Counted from the first letter of the stretch, positions 1 to 9,286 are shown. The stretch: 64,000 nt of DNA from a bacterium (GCA_017652265.1 JAGCBH010000037.1:1-64000); one strand, 5' to 3'. Translations and numbers: made by a program. The notes: generated by a model from the letters alone, not told the origin.

Positions 1-74
1 CCTGATAAGGGTCTCAAATGCTCAAAGTGAAAATTGAATATGTTTGTGTTAGCGTAAAGTTAGCATTTGATTAT

Positions 75-148
<74 letters not shown>

Positions 149-152
149 GATA

Positions 153-185
153 AAAAAGGATAGGATTTTTTCCTATCCTTTTTTA
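153..185 (+). terminator. Terminator of tRNA-Ile
   Basis: AAGGATAGGA and TCCTATCCTT form a perfect stem around a short T loop, followed by a run of T. It lies 5 bases after the tRNA. Confidence 0.85.
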
Positions 186-215
186 ATGTTGCAGTAGGAC
201 GAGAAGCACTTTTTT

Positions 216-339
216 GTGGTTCGAGCACGAGGTGGCAGAGGCTGGAGCGCTTTTGACAAGTGAGAAAACCACGAAGTCAAAACGCGGAATTGCCGTTTAA
301 TGCCACCGAGCAAGACAGTCCACTGCGGCCCAGATAAAA
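216..339 (+). repeat. Split partial copy of the tRNA-Ile 3' end around a 91-bp insert
   Basis: Bases 216-225 (GTGGTTCGAG) repeat 125-134 of the tRNA. Bases 317-339 repeat 133-155 exactly (23 bases: T-arm, acceptor stem and the first downstream bases). Together they rebuild the tRNA 3' third, interrupted by 226-316, with AG present on both sides of the junction. The insert is about half G+C by hand count, carries GGTGGCA (231-237) and its complement TGCCACC (301-307) near its ends, and has an inner stem TTTTGAC/GTCAAAA (251-257/276-282). It has no coding potential. It could be an att-type scar or a small mobile repeat. Confidence 0.6.
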
Positions 340-340
340 G

Positions 341-364
341 AGAGGTCATTAGACCTCTTTTTTT
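341..364 (+). terminator. Terminator after the tRNA-Ile remnant
   Basis: AGAGGTC/GACCTCT stem with an ATTA loop, followed by seven T. It stands to the broken copy as the terminator at 153-185 stands to the intact tRNA. Confidence 0.8.
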
Positions 365-393
365 ATGCTATATTCATTTTACAGGGTAACAAA

Positions 394-927
394 ATGAAAT
401 ACAAATTAAAAAACGGTAAAAATATTGTTATAAGAAAACCAAGCATTGATGATGCGGAAGCGATTATAAATCTTATTTCCGCAGCTGACAGTGAAACTCC
501 GTTTTTGGCAAGAAATCCAGGTGAATTTTCCGTAACAGAAGAACAGGAAAAAATATTTATCAAAAATATACTTAGTGATAATGATACTGACTGGTTCGTA
601 GCGGAATATGACGGAAAAATAATCGGTCAATGTTCAGTCGGATTAGCGGGTAAAAATGAACGTTACCGCCACAGAGCAGAGGCTACTTTTGTTGTACTGA
701 AAGATTTTTGGGGATTAGGAATCGGCGGAAAACTTATGCAACAATGTATTAATTGGTGCAAAAATAAAAATGTTCTTCAAATTGAATTACGTGTCATATC
801 AAACAACGAACGCGCAATAAAAATGTACGTAAGTTTCGGATTTAAAACCGTCGGAACAATACCCAACGCTATGCGCTACACTGACGGTACATTCGCGAAT
901 GAACAATTAATGGTGCTAAATTTATAA
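394..927 (+). CDS. GNAT family N-acetyltransferase
   Basis: A 177-residue single-domain GNAT acetyltransferase, expected to move an acetyl group from acetyl-CoA to an amine. The acetyl-CoA loop is visible as WGLGIGGKL after the strand FVVLKDF (about residue 105), followed by the helix LMQQCINWCK and the closing motif NERAIKMYVSFGFKTVG, typical of the family's C-terminal half. The substrate cannot be read from sequence; RimI/RimL-like or small-molecule acetylation are both possible. An extended -10 (TGCTATATT) lies upstream near 368-376. The stop codon abuts the stop of the convergent next gene without a spacer. Confidence 0.88.
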   Translation: MKYKLKNGKNIVIRKPSIDDAEAIINLISAADSETPFLARNPGEFSVTEEQEKIFIKNILSDNDTDWFVAEYDGKIIGQCSVGLAGKNERYRHRAEATFVVLKDFWGLGIGGKLMQQCINWCKNKNVLQIELRVISNNERAIKMYVSFGFKTVGTIPNAMRYTDGTFANEQLMVLNL

Positions 928-2532
928 TCAAGGATGTAATTTTTTAACCATTTGGCAGTACATCTGAACTTGTGTTTTAACCCCGTCATTTATACATTCA
1001 CGCATTAGATTTTTTATGTAACTCTTTTTATATTGCGGTTTGTGGTATTCAAAATAAAAACCGTCAACAGTTGCTCTTACAACATCATCACCTGCGGTTT
1101 CACCAAAATCACCCTTAAATTTATCCGCACTTTTTATTGTAACAAATTCAATATTTTCCGTGTTTTCAGCGATTTTTGACACTTTTGATTTAATAACCGA
1201 TAATTTTTTATCGGACATGTGAAATTTCATATTATTACCTTTTTCGGTTAAATAAAGGTAATTTTTCGAAACAGAAAACGGTTTTTCACTTTCCAAATAT
1301 CCTAAAGAATACACAAAACCATTTTTGGCAAAATAATAAAACAAACCATGATTAGCGGTTTTATCGTTATTAACTTTATCCGTAATTATCAAAATACGCT
1401 CTTTGGATTTGTTGATTTTCACTGTTGTATAGTAATAATCTTTTGGAAATTCATCTAAAACAACAGAATGGTCAAAATAATCTTTATCATAGTTATATCT
1501 GTCGTAGAAAACATTATTTAAAACAGTGTTTAGCGGTGTATAATCAAACCTTTCATATCTTTCAAAAACCTTTTTTCTTTCTTTAAATTTTTCTTCCGAA
1601 ACATTTTCCCAATCATCTTCTGCACAACCATATCTTATAAACCAAGGGTTTTCTTTATTCTCGTATTCATCATATTTAAAACTGACCTGGTGGAATAATT
1701 CTGTTGAATTTTCTTCCAAAATATAAACCCTTACACCGCTTTCCATAGCACCTGAAGAATATTCATTACATACAAACACATCATCACATACATAATATCT
1801 GTCACGGCTGCCGCCGCTTATAACATGGTGCGGTTTTCTGTCAACCATTGTATAAATATCATATATGACACCCTTCCACACACCTTTTGCAATTTCGCCA
1901 ATAAGGAGTTCATCTATTCCGTTGGCATTGATATCACGATAAATATACCCTATTTTATCCGTCAAATTGTACATATAACTCATATTTTCCTGCTCAAGTT
2001 TTACGGAATCCCATTTTTCTTTCAGGGCAGTTACATGTTTTTGCAATATATTTTTGTATAACTCCTCTCCTTTCATGCCTTGATTTTTATAATATATTGA
2101 TCCGTTAACCCCTTGAATATCAGCTTTTTCACCAAAATCGTAAAGCAGGGCATAGGATTTGGGCACATCTGTATTTTTTGTATAATCGTACTGAACATCT
2201 GTCGGATATTTGAGAACAACATCATACAAATTGCCTTTTTTATCAGTCAGCTCTCCAATTTTCCTTCCGCCGGGAAGATTTGCATGATCAGACGGTTTTT
2301 TGTATGCCTTAATTCCAAAGGCAAAACCGCCAAAACCAGCTTTTTCAGAGTCTTTATGGAATACAGAAATTTTGTCTTTTTCTTTTCGTATTTTATAGGT
2401 TCCTTTTAATTCCACAGGCAAAGCAACAGAAAAAAGTTTGTTTTTAACTACAGTATAATTATCTTCTGCAGCAAAAGTACAAACATTCAGACAAAAAATA
2501 AAAGTTGTCAGAACAATAAATATTTTTTTCAT
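928..2532 (-). CDS. Secreted protein of unknown function
   Basis: A 534-residue protein I do not recognise. It starts with a clear Sec signal peptide (MKKIFIVLTTFIFCLNV, cleavage probably after FAA near residue 22), so it is exported. Around residue 200 there is DINANGIDELLIG, a calcium-binding-like loop of the VCBS/FG-GAP type seen in many surface and secreted proteins. The rest is rich in Tyr, Asp and Lys with no catalytic motif that I can name. The ribosome site AGAGG sits 8 bases before the ATG. The VanX-like peptidase gene lies 21 bases upstream on the same strand, so the two are probably cotranscribed. Confidence 0.75.
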   Translation of the reverse strand: MKKIFIVLTTFIFCLNVCTFAAEDNYTVVKNKLFSVALPVELKGTYKIRKEKDKISVFHKDSEKAGFGGFAFGIKAYKKPSDHANLPGGRKIGELTDKKGNLYDVVLKYPTDVQYDYTKNTDVPKSYALLYDFGEKADIQGVNGSIYYKNQGMKGEELYKNILQKHVTALKEKWDSVKLEQENMSYMYNLTDKIGYIYRDINANGIDELLIGEIAKGVWKGVIYDIYTMVDRKPHHVISGGSRDRYYVCDDVFVCNEYSSGAMESGVRVYILEENSTELFHQVSFKYDEYENKENPWFIRYGCAEDDWENVSEEKFKERKKVFERYERFDYTPLNTVLNNVFYDRYNYDKDYFDHSVVLDEFPKDYYYTTVKINKSKERILIITDKVNNDKTANHGLFYYFAKNGFVYSLGYLESEKPFSVSKNYLYLTEKGNNMKFHMSDKKLSVIKSKVSKIAENTENIEFVTIKSADKFKGDFGETAGDDVVRATVDGFYFEYHKPQYKKSYIKNLMRECINDGVKTQVQMYCQMVKKLHP

Positions 2533-2553
2533 TCAAAAACCTCTTTGCACTAT

Positions 2554-3231
2554 TTATTCAACATCAAAATCAAAGTATGTGTCAGGATATGGCTCTTTTT
2601 TTAGAGTATAATGCCACCACTCAGAATTTATCCCTTTAAAACCTGCTTTTATCATTGCATCATGTAAAATTTTTCTGTTTAGTTTTTTTTCTTTCGTCAA
2701 ATTTTTATAATTCGGGTGCGAAATTTCACTGAACAAATCAAATGTTCCGCCCATATCAACAAAAGATCCGTCTTTTTTAATCAGAGTTAAATCAACAGTC
2801 GAACCCCTTGTATGCCCTGATTTTGGCGCAATATAATTACCTTTTATCAAATCCGATTTGTTTAAATCAGGAAAAAACTCTTTATCACCGGGATCATTCG
2901 GGTCATTAATCCATCTTACGAAATTATCCACAGCCTTTTGAGGCCTGTAAGAATCCCAAATTAATAACCTGTACCCTTGATTTCTCAAATCCTCTGCCGC
3001 AACGGCAAGAGCCTTTAAAGATTTCTTTGTCATATATGCAACCGGAGCTTTGTAACCATCTATTCTGTTACCGGTGAAATTGTTTGAAGAATAATATCTT
3101 ATATCATAAGCCGCATCATAAATTACACTTGAAATTGGAGCAAAATCGCTCTTATCATAAGAAATTTGTGATGCAATCGATATTTGTATAAAACTAAATA
3201 ATAGCAGTAAAATTAAAAATATTTTTTTCAT
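2554..3231 (-). CDS. D-alanyl-D-alanine dipeptidase (VanX/DdpX family, M15D)
   Basis: A zinc peptidase expected to cleave D-Ala-D-Ala dipeptide. I choose the start at 3231 because AAAGGA lies 9 bases upstream and a signal peptide (MKKIFLILLLLFS) then begins the protein; a longer frame to 3282 lacks both. In the 225-residue form the family motifs are SGHTRGSTVDLTL (ligands His140, Asp147) and EWWHY (catalytic Glu204, ligand His207), with the substrate Arg in DSYRPQ (Arg96). The signal peptide points to envelope peptidoglycan recycling rather than cytoplasmic vancomycin resistance; no vanH or vanA partner is near. Confidence 0.9.
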   Translation of the reverse strand: MKKIFLILLLLFSFIQISIASQISYDKSDFAPISSVIYDAAYDIRYYSSNNFTGNRIDGYKAPVAYMTKKSLKALAVAAEDLRNQGYRLLIWDSYRPQKAVDNFVRWINDPNDPGDKEFFPDLNKSDLIKGNYIAPKSGHTRGSTVDLTLIKKDGSFVDMGGTFDLFSEISHPNYKNLTKEKKLNRKILHDAMIKAGFKGINSEWWHYTLKKEPYPDTYFDFDVE

Positions 3232-3306
3232 TTTATTTTTTCCTTTTGAAACAATATACCACTTAGAAATTTTCTCTAACAAAAATGTTACAATTTTTCA
3301 TAAAAA

Positions 3307-3340
3307 GGCAATTCCTTACATAAAAATAACTTTATTAATA
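3307..3340 (+). promoter_or_regulatory. GGCA-N19-CTTTAT promoter-like site (CHAP gene)
   Basis: GGCAATT at 3307-3313 and CTTTATTAATA at 3330-3340 are separated by the same 19 bases as at five other genes in the window. A-rich bases precede both boxes. It ends 26 bases before the TTG start. No sigma-70 -10 hexamer fits at the usual distance. Confidence 0.6.
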
Positions 3341-3366
3341 TAGGAGAAACACAGGGGAAAATTATT

Positions 3367-4308
3367 TTGGCTATTAACGGGATTTATAATTCTGGATGGG
3401 ATTATGAACCTTATAGGCTTGCGGCGGGACGCAGGACTATGGGTAGCGACTTTTCGTGCAATTATTACAGCAATAAAAGATATAATTTTTATGATGTAAA
3501 CAGTTACAACAACTTTTCGTACGAAAATTTTCTCTTTGTTCCTTCTTTTAGCTTCAGGCAAAGTTATTCCAATTACCGTTACATTGGTGATTATGACCGT
3601 TATTCCTATAGAAATTACAACTACGGCTACACCCCTAATTATTATTCCTATTCTCGCCCATCGTACTATGACAGTTTCTCCTCAAAGTACGATAGATATT
3701 TACCAATGAATGCGAGAGCAAGCGGAAATACTTATTATAGTCCGCATTATTCAAGCTATTCCGCCACCGCCTATAATACTTCTTCAAGGGCAAGAAATTC
3801 TCAACAGCAATACACAACCGTAGGAACCGCACCAGCTGTTAATCAGGCGGTAAGACTTGCATGGCAAGAATATAATAACGGAGTCAGAGAAATAACCGAA
3901 AATTATTCCCCAAGAATAGTTGAGTACAGAAACGGAAACAGAGCACCTAATCAATGGTGCGGAGCTTTCGTTTCCTGGTTATACGGCAGAGGGCAGGGTG
4001 TTACTAATAAATGCACATTTGGTTTTTCGGAATCATCACAGGCAATAGCCGAAAGAGCCAACAGAGCAGGACATTTCGCACACGTAAATTCAGGCTACAG
4101 GCCGCAGGTAGGTGATTTAATGATTATCAGAAATCATGATAATCCTTCTCACGGACATGTCGGCATTATCGTAGAAGTACACTCTAACGGTACTTTTGTA
4201 ACCATTGAAGGTAACTATGACGACCACGTTGAAAAAGTAAACCGATCAATGGGAAGCGAAGATTTATACGGCTTTGTAAAAATGAACGAATGGCTGCAAA
4301 ATTCTTAA
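3367..4308 (+). CDS. CHAP-domain amidase/peptidase with Tyr/Ser/Asn-rich N-terminus
   Basis: A 313-residue protein. The last ~155 residues form a CHAP domain, a cysteine peptidase/amidase fold that cuts peptidoglycan: NQWCGAFVSWLYG carries the nucleophile Cys198, HGHVGIIVEV the catalytic His264, and IEGNYDD (Glu281/Asn283) the third polar residue. Residues 30-150 are low-complexity and very rich in Tyr, Ser and Asn, probably a disordered linker. There is no signal peptide, which is unusual for a wall hydrolase. The start is TTG at 3367, supported by AGGGG just upstream; the next ATG (codon 25) lacks a ribosome site. It is preceded by the GGCA-N19-CTTTAT site. Confidence 0.85.
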   Translation: MAINGIYNSGWDYEPYRLAAGRRTMGSDFSCNYYSNKRYNFYDVNSYNNFSYENFLFVPSFSFRQSYSNYRYIGDYDRYSYRNYNYGYTPNYYSYSRPSYYDSFSSKYDRYLPMNARASGNTYYSPHYSSYSATAYNTSSRARNSQQQYTTVGTAPAVNQAVRLAWQEYNNGVREITENYSPRIVEYRNGNRAPNQWCGAFVSWLYGRGQGVTNKCTFGFSESSQAIAERANRAGHFAHVNSGYRPQVGDLMIIRNHDNPSHGHVGIIVEVHSNGTFVTIEGNYDDHVEKVNRSMGSEDLYGFVKMNEWLQNS

Positions 4309-4381
4309 GCATGTCAGGATTTTTCGGGCTTTAACTTTTGTAATATTTATCGGTCAAAATATCTGATAAAATTTATGTTTG

Positions 4382-4390
4382 TGCTAAAAT
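4382..4390 (+). promoter_or_regulatory. Extended -10 promoter of the polysaccharide operon
   Basis: TGCTAAAAT is an extended -10 element, 55 bases before the first start codon of the operon. I see no good -35, which is common with extended -10 promoters. Confidence 0.45.
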
Positions 4391-4445
4391 CAGCAGAGAG
4401 GGTAAGCCGTAAAAATCGGATATTCAAAGGAAGTATTTTTTAGTA

Positions 4446-5264
4446 ATGAAAAAATTATCTGTTATAACCATTTGTTACAATGAGCCAAATTTGGAAAAAA
4501 CCTGTGAGAGTATAATTAATCAGACTTGGCAGGATTTTGAATGGATAGTTGTTGACGGCGGTTCAAATGAAACAATTCAAAAAATATGGGATAAATACAA
4601 GTACAGAATAGATACTTTTATCTCCGAACCCGACGATGGTATCTACAATGCCTATAACAAAGGCATTAAACTTGCAAGCGGCGAATACATAAACCTGATG
4701 AATGCCGGTGACTATTTTTATGACAACAATGTTTTAGATAACATTTTCGGCAGAAATCAAAATCATGACGAAGATTTTTTATACGGCGATACCTATATGT
4801 CAGATAACAATGACCTTTATAACAGTTATACGCTGCAATACCCCGAAATAAAAGACAAAAATTACTTTCTGTACAATTTTGTAAACACACAATCCGCTTT
4901 CATGAAAAAGTCTTTATTTGAAAAATTCGGTTATTATGATGAAAATTACAAAATAATAGCGGATTGGGAAAAATGTATAAATTTTGCAAGCAATGGTATC
5001 TGTTTTAAAAAACTTAACCTTATTGTTGCAAATTTCAACGTGTGCGGTGTATCATTCTCAAAGGAAACACAACCCAAAGTTTTTGAAGAATTTTGTAAAA
5101 TCGTAAAAAAATATTTCACCGAAAAAGAAATAGATAAAGAAATGTACAAACATTTTTCAATATTGGAACGAATTTTTTCAATAAAAAACGAAATGACAAA
5201 GACATACAAAGTAATAACAATTTTAGGAATACATATAAAAATAAAAAGGAGTAAAAAAGCATGA
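4446..5264 (+). CDS. Glycosyltransferase family 2 (WcaE-like)
   Basis: A 272-residue GT-A transferase that adds a sugar from a nucleotide donor to a growing glycan at the membrane face. The nucleotide-binding start [19 protein letters not shown], the VVDGGSNE strand (about residues 35-42), the [13 protein letters not shown] segment and the metal-binding region NAGDYFYD are typical of family 2. It is the first gene of the GDP-sugar operon and overlaps gmd by ATGA, so the two are translationally coupled. Its C-terminus carries a short basic tail after [12 protein letters not shown], resembling the tail of the other glycosyltransferase two genes on. Donor could be GDP-fucose, GDP-rhamnose or GDP-mannose. 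Confidence 0.9.
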   Translation: MKKLSVITICYNEPNLEKTCESIINQTWQDFEWIVVDGGSNETIQKIWDKYKYRIDTFISEPDDGIYNAYNKGIKLASGEYINLMNAGDYFYDNNVLDNIFGRNQNHDEDFLYGDTYMSDNNDLYNSYTLQYPEIKDKNYFLYNFVNTQSAFMKKSLFEKFGYYDENYKIIADWEKCINFASNGICFKKLNLIVANFNVCGVSFSKETQPKVFEEFCKIVKKYFTEKEIDKEMYKHFSILERIFSIKNEMTKTYKVITILGIHIKIKRSKKA

Positions 5265-6346
5265 AAAAAGCATTAATCACAGGTATTACCGGTCAAGACG
5301 GAAGTTATCTTGCAGAATTATTACTTAGCAAAGGTTATGAAGTTCATGGTATTAAAAGAAGATCTTCTTCATTTAATACTTCAAGAATTGATCACTTGTA
5401 TCAGGATTTACACAAAAACCCTAATTTTATCCTGCATTACGGAGATTTAACAGACTCATCAAACTTAATTAAACTTGTACACGATATTGAACCTGATGAA
5501 ATATACAATTTAGCGGCACAATCGCACGTTAAAGTAAGCTGGGATTGCCCTGAATATACCGCTGATACCGATGCACTGGGTACATTGAGATTGTTGGAAG
5601 CCATCAGATTAAACAAACTTGAACACAAGACAAAATTTTATCAGGCATCAACATCTGAATTATATGGTTTAATTCAGGAGCCTATCCAAAACGAAAAAAC
5701 ACCTTTCTATCCGCGTTCACCATACGCAGTTGCAAAATTATATGCTTACTGGATTTGCGTAAACTACAGAGAAAGTTTCGGTATATTCGCATCTAACGGT
5801 ATTTTGTTCAACCACGAATCTCCGCGCAGAGGCGAAACTTTTGTTACAAGAAAAATTACAATGGCTGCAACAAATATCAAAGAAGGCTTGCAGGATAAAT
5901 TATATCTGGGTAACCTTGATTCAAAACGTGACTGGGGACATGCAAAAGATTATGTTGAAGGTATGTGGAGAATTTTACAGCAGGATAAGCCGAACGATTA
6001 CGTTCTTGCAACCGGTGTAACAACTTCTATCAGAGATTTTTGCCGTATGACATTTGAAGCTCTTGGCTATGATATAGAATTTATCGGACAAGGCGTTAAC
6101 GAAAAAGGTATTGATAAGAGAACCGGCAAAACATTAATAGAAGTTGATCCAAGATATTTCAGACCGGCAGAAGTTGATTTGTTGCTCGGCGACAGTTCAA
6201 AAGCAAGACGTGAACTCGGTTGGATGCCACACTACGACCTGAAAGCTCTTGTTGAAGAAATGGTTGCAGAAGACCTCAAACGCGCTCAAAAAGAAAAAAC
6301 TATGAAAGCAAACGGATATGAGGTTTTAGTTCCGCAAGAGGTATAA
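5261..6346 (+). CDS. gmd: GDP-mannose 4,6-dehydratase
   Basis: Converts GDP-mannose to GDP-4-keto-6-deoxymannose, the branch point for GDP-fucose and GDP-rhamnose. The 361 residues match the full family length. The Rossmann motif [14 protein letters not shown] is followed by [18 protein letters not shown], a Gmd signature. The catalytic Ser/Thr segment STSELYG and [15 protein letters not shown] (Tyr and Lys of the extended SDR active site) are intact, as is [16 protein letters not shown]. Both enzymes that can use its product (Fcl and an Rmd-like reductase) are downstream in the same operon. Confidence 0.97.
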   Translation: MKKALITGITGQDGSYLAELLLSKGYEVHGIKRRSSSFNTSRIDHLYQDLHKNPNFILHYGDLTDSSNLIKLVHDIEPDEIYNLAAQSHVKVSWDCPEYTADTDALGTLRLLEAIRLNKLEHKTKFYQASTSELYGLIQEPIQNEKTPFYPRSPYAVAKLYAYWICVNYRESFGIFASNGILFNHESPRRGETFVTRKITMAATNIKEGLQDKLYLGNLDSKRDWGHAKDYVEGMWRILQQDKPNDYVLATGVTTSIRDFCRMTFEALGYDIEFIGQGVNEKGIDKRTGKTLIEVDPRYFRPAEVDLLLGDSSKARRELGWMPHYDLKALVEEMVAEDLKRAQKEKTMKANGYEVLVPQEV

Positions 6347-6348
6347 TT

Positions 6349-7425
6349 TTGGAAAAATTATTATACATAGGTCATGCTTATCATAACAAAACGAAGTCAA
6401 CTGAGTTTTTGCAGGATATTCTGGCTCAAAGATACGAAGTAGAAAAATTTGATTTTGACCCCTGCAAAGACTCTTTTGATGTATTTAAAAAACTCAAAGG
6501 GAAAAAGTATGACGTTGTTGTAATTCTCCAAATAATGCCTTCCGTAAAGGAATTAAGAAAATACATCTCTTTTAACAGGATGGCATTTTTCCCTATGTAC
6601 GATGACAAGGGGAATTTAGACGGAGAATTGTGGCTGGAATATGCCGATTGCAACATAATAAATTTTTCAAAAACACTTCACGAAGAATGCTTAAAAAGAG
6701 GATTTTCATCAAATTATATCCAATATTTTCCAAAACCTGTCAAAATTGAAAATTTTGGTGATGAAAAATCCGTTTTTCTCTGGCAAAGAACAAATATCAT
6801 AAATCCGTTCGTTGTTGAAAAACTTCTTGATACGGAAAACATAAACCATTTTTATCTTCATAATGCACCGGATCCGGGACATTCTTTGTCAGAACCGCCG
6901 GAAAGCCTGAAAAATAAAACAAAAATTACAACCTGGTTCGCTACAAAAAATGATTTATTAAATCATATTCAAAAATCAGCTGTTTATATTGCACCAAGAC
7001 TATTTGAAGGTATCGGAATGAGTTTCCTGGAAGCAATGGCTCTTGGCAGATGTGTTATTGCACCGAACAATCCAACTATGAACGAATACATAGAAAATAA
7101 CAAAACAGGTTATCTTTATGATATAAATAATCCAGAGCAGATTGAAATTAAAAATATCCGAAAAATCCAGGAAGATTCGGCGAAATACATTGAAAACGGC
7201 TATAAAAACTGGGAAGAAAATAAATTGTCCGTTTTGGAATGGATAAACAAAAAGCCGGAACCTCAGAAATTCAAAATTTGGCTCAACTACAACAAAAAGA
7301 ATTTCCTTAAAAATATGTTTTCTATTTCCAATGACTATATGACGGGAGAAAAGCGAAAGGTTATACGCATTTTAGGGACAAAAACAAGTTTTAAAGTTAA
7401 AAATAAGAAAGAAAAGGTATGCTGA
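6349..7425 (+). CDS. Glycosyltransferase family 4/1-type
   Basis: A 358-residue GT-B transferase. The C-terminal donor domain shows RLFEGIGMSFLEAMALGR followed by IAPNNPTMNEYI and NKTGYLYD, the classic retaining GT4 pattern in which the Glu of EGIGMSFLEA sits in the active site. The start is TTG at 6349, two bases after the gmd stop, with GAGG upstream, so expression depends on the operon. The basic C-terminal tail (RKVIRILG then Lys-rich) resembles that of the GT2 protein at 4446 and may hold both at the membrane. Acceptor and donor are not readable. Confidence 0.85.
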   Translation: MEKLLYIGHAYHNKTKSTEFLQDILAQRYEVEKFDFDPCKDSFDVFKKLKGKKYDVVVILQIMPSVKELRKYISFNRMAFFPMYDDKGNLDGELWLEYADCNIINFSKTLHEECLKRGFSSNYIQYFPKPVKIENFGDEKSVFLWQRTNIINPFVVEKLLDTENINHFYLHNAPDPGHSLSEPPESLKNKTKITTWFATKNDLLNHIQKSAVYIAPRLFEGIGMSFLEAMALGRCVIAPNNPTMNEYIENNKTGYLYDINNPEQIEIKNIRKIQEDSAKYIENGYKNWEENKLSVLEWINKKPEPQKFKIWLNYNKKNFLKNMFSISNDYMTGEKRKVIRILGTKTSFKVKNKKEKVC

Positions 7426-8372
7426 TGGATAAAAATATAAAAATATATGTAGCAGGACACAGAGGGCTTGTCGGAAGTGCTATCAAGAGAGAATTTGAGC
7501 GTAAGGGCTACACAAATCTTTTATGCAAGACACATCAGGAACTTGATTTGCTTGATACAAAAGCCGTAACTGAATTTTTTGAAACGGAAAAACCTGACTG
7601 GGTTATTTTATCTGCTGCAAAAGTCGGCGGCATTAAGGGGAACGATACATTCCCGGTTGAATTTTTTAATGAAAATATGAAAATTCAGTTAAATGTCATT
7701 GAAAATTCTTTTAGAAACAATGTAAAAAAACTGTGTTTCTTGGGTTCAAGCTGTATTTACCCTAAAAATGCACCTCAACCTATGAAAGAAGAACATCTTT
7801 TATCATCCACTCTGGAAAAAACCAATGAAATGTATGCTTTAGCTAAGATTTCAGGCCTAAAACTTTGCAGTGCATATAACAGAGAATACGGCACAAATTA
7901 CATATCCGTTATGCCGTGCAATTTGTACGGATTAAACGATAATTATGATAAAGAAAATGCACACGTTTTGCCTATGCTTGTAAGACGTTTCCACGAGGCC
8001 AAAGAACAAAACCTTCCTCAGGTTTCTGTTTGGGGAACAGGCACACCATCAAGAGAATTTATGTTTGCGGATGATCTTGCAAAAGGCGTTGTATACTTGA
8101 TGGAAAATAAAGATGCTCACGAAATAGGCGAACTTATCAATATTGGAACCGGTAAAGAAGTAACGATACTTGAACTTGCCAACATGATTAAAAAAGTTGT
8201 CGGATATGAAGGTGAAATAGTTTTTGATACAACAAAACCTGACGGCACAATGAGAAAATTGATGGATGTTTCAAGAATCAATTCACTTGGCTGGAAAGCT
8301 GAAACCAAACTTGAAGATGGTATAAAAATTGTTTATAACGATTTTCTTACAAACGATAAAATAAGGAAATAA
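7425..8372 (+). CDS. fcl: GDP-L-fucose synthase (epimerase/reductase)
   Basis: Catalyses the 3,5-epimerisation and NADPH reduction that turn the Gmd product into GDP-L-fucose. The start YVAGHRGLVGSAIKREF is the family's nucleotide-binding motif; LGSSCIYP (catalytic Ser) and MYALAKISG (Tyr and Lys) complete the active site, and VSVWGTGTPSREFM is a strong family signature. I take ATG 7425, which overlaps the previous stop (TGATG) and has AAAGG at the right distance; ATG 7419 is an alternative two codons longer. Length (315) is normal. Confidence 0.96.
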   Translation: MDKNIKIYVAGHRGLVGSAIKREFERKGYTNLLCKTHQELDLLDTKAVTEFFETEKPDWVILSAAKVGGIKGNDTFPVEFFNENMKIQLNVIENSFRNNVKKLCFLGSSCIYPKNAPQPMKEEHLLSSTLEKTNEMYALAKISGLKLCSAYNREYGTNYISVMPCNLYGLNDNYDKENAHVLPMLVRRFHEAKEQNLPQVSVWGTGTPSREFMFADDLAKGVVYLMENKDAHEIGELINIGTGKEVTILELANMIKKVVGYEGEIVFDTTKPDGTMRKLMDVSRINSLGWKAETKLEDGIKIVYNDFLTNDKIRK

Positions 8373-8374
8373 AA

Positions 8375-9286
8375 ATGAAATACTTGATAACAGGAGCAAA
8401 CGGATTTGTAGGCAGATATTTTATTGAATACCTGCAAAAAAATGAAAGCAACGCTGAAATTTATGGTATTGATATAACAGAAAATTGTCTGTCTGATATT
8501 AATTATCGGCAGGTAGATTTAAGCGACAGATTTTCAACATATCGGATTTTAGATGAAATAAGACCTGATTATATTGTACATCTTGCCGCAGTAAGTTCCG
8601 TTGCACAAAGTTGGCAGGATCCTGCAAAATGCTTTTTAAATAATACTTCCGTATTCTTGAATATTGCAGACGGCGTGAGAGAATTGGGTATAAAATGCAG
8701 AATTTTATCGGTAGGCTCTTCCGAAGAATACGGCATTTACGATATACCGATGGAGGAAGGTTTTGTACTTCACCCTAAAAATCCTTATTCCGTTGCACGA
8801 TTAAGTCAGGAATATTTATCTAAACTTTATGTGGATTATTTCAAGCTGGATATCGTTATGACACGCTCTTTCAACCATATCGGGCCAAGACAAAATCCTA
8901 AGTTTGTAATACCTTCTTTTATACAGCAATTGGTTAAAATTTCAAAAGGCGAACAAAATGAATTAAAAGTCGGCAATATTGATGTTGTAAGAGATTTTCT
9001 TGATGTCAGAGATGTTGTTGATGCCTATTACAAAATCATAAAACACAGTAAAACCCGCGAAGTTTACAATGTTTGCTCCGGTAAAGGAGTAAAATTAAGA
9101 GACATAATCAATACTGTTTCTAAACAATTAAACATAACTCCAAATATTATTGTTGATGAAGAAAGAATAAGACCTAATGAAATTATGTCCGTAGTGGGCG
9201 ATAACACCAAAATCAAAAAAGAATTGGGCTGGGAACCGCGGTATACTATAGAAAAAACTCTTATGGATATGATTGTTAAAGGATAG
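8375..9286 (+). CDS. rmd: GDP-4-keto-6-deoxy-D-mannose reductase-like SDR
   Basis: An extended short-chain dehydrogenase of 303 residues, most like Rmd, which reduces the Gmd product to GDP-D-rhamnose. It shows GANGFVGRYF, the SSEEYG strand, SFNHIGPRQNP and VGNIDVVRDFLDVRDVVDAY, all typical of Rmd. In the active-site segment NPYSVARLSQEYL the usual YxxxK lysine is arginine (CGA at 8798-8800). The product is therefore uncertain: GDP-rhamnose by context, or another GDP-deoxysugar, or reduced activity. Two bases separate it from fcl; it sits in the same operon. Confidence 0.82.
   Translation: MKYLITGANGFVGRYFIEYLQKNESNAEIYGIDITENCLSDINYRQVDLSDRFSTYRILDEIRPDYIVHLAAVSSVAQSWQDPAKCFLNNTSVFLNIADGVRELGIKCRILSVGSSEEYGIYDIPMEEGFVLHPKNPYSVARLSQEYLSKLYVDYFKLDIVMTRSFNHIGPRQNPKFVIPSFIQQLVKISKGEQNELKVGNIDVVRDFLDVRDVVDAYYKIIKHSKTREVYNVCSGKGVKLRDIINTVSKQLNITPNIIVDEERIRPNEIMSVVGDNTKIKKELGWEPRYTIEKTLMDMIVKG

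Noticed and set aside
1825-2409. Open frames on the plus strand opposite the 928-2532 gene
   Set aside because: No ribosome sites, hydrophobic low-complexity products, and the minus-strand gene has a signal peptide and ribosome site.
2554-3231. Vancomycin-resistance VanX
   Set aside because: It has a signal peptide and no vanH, vanA or vanRS neighbours; an envelope D-Ala-D-Ala dipeptidase is the better reading.
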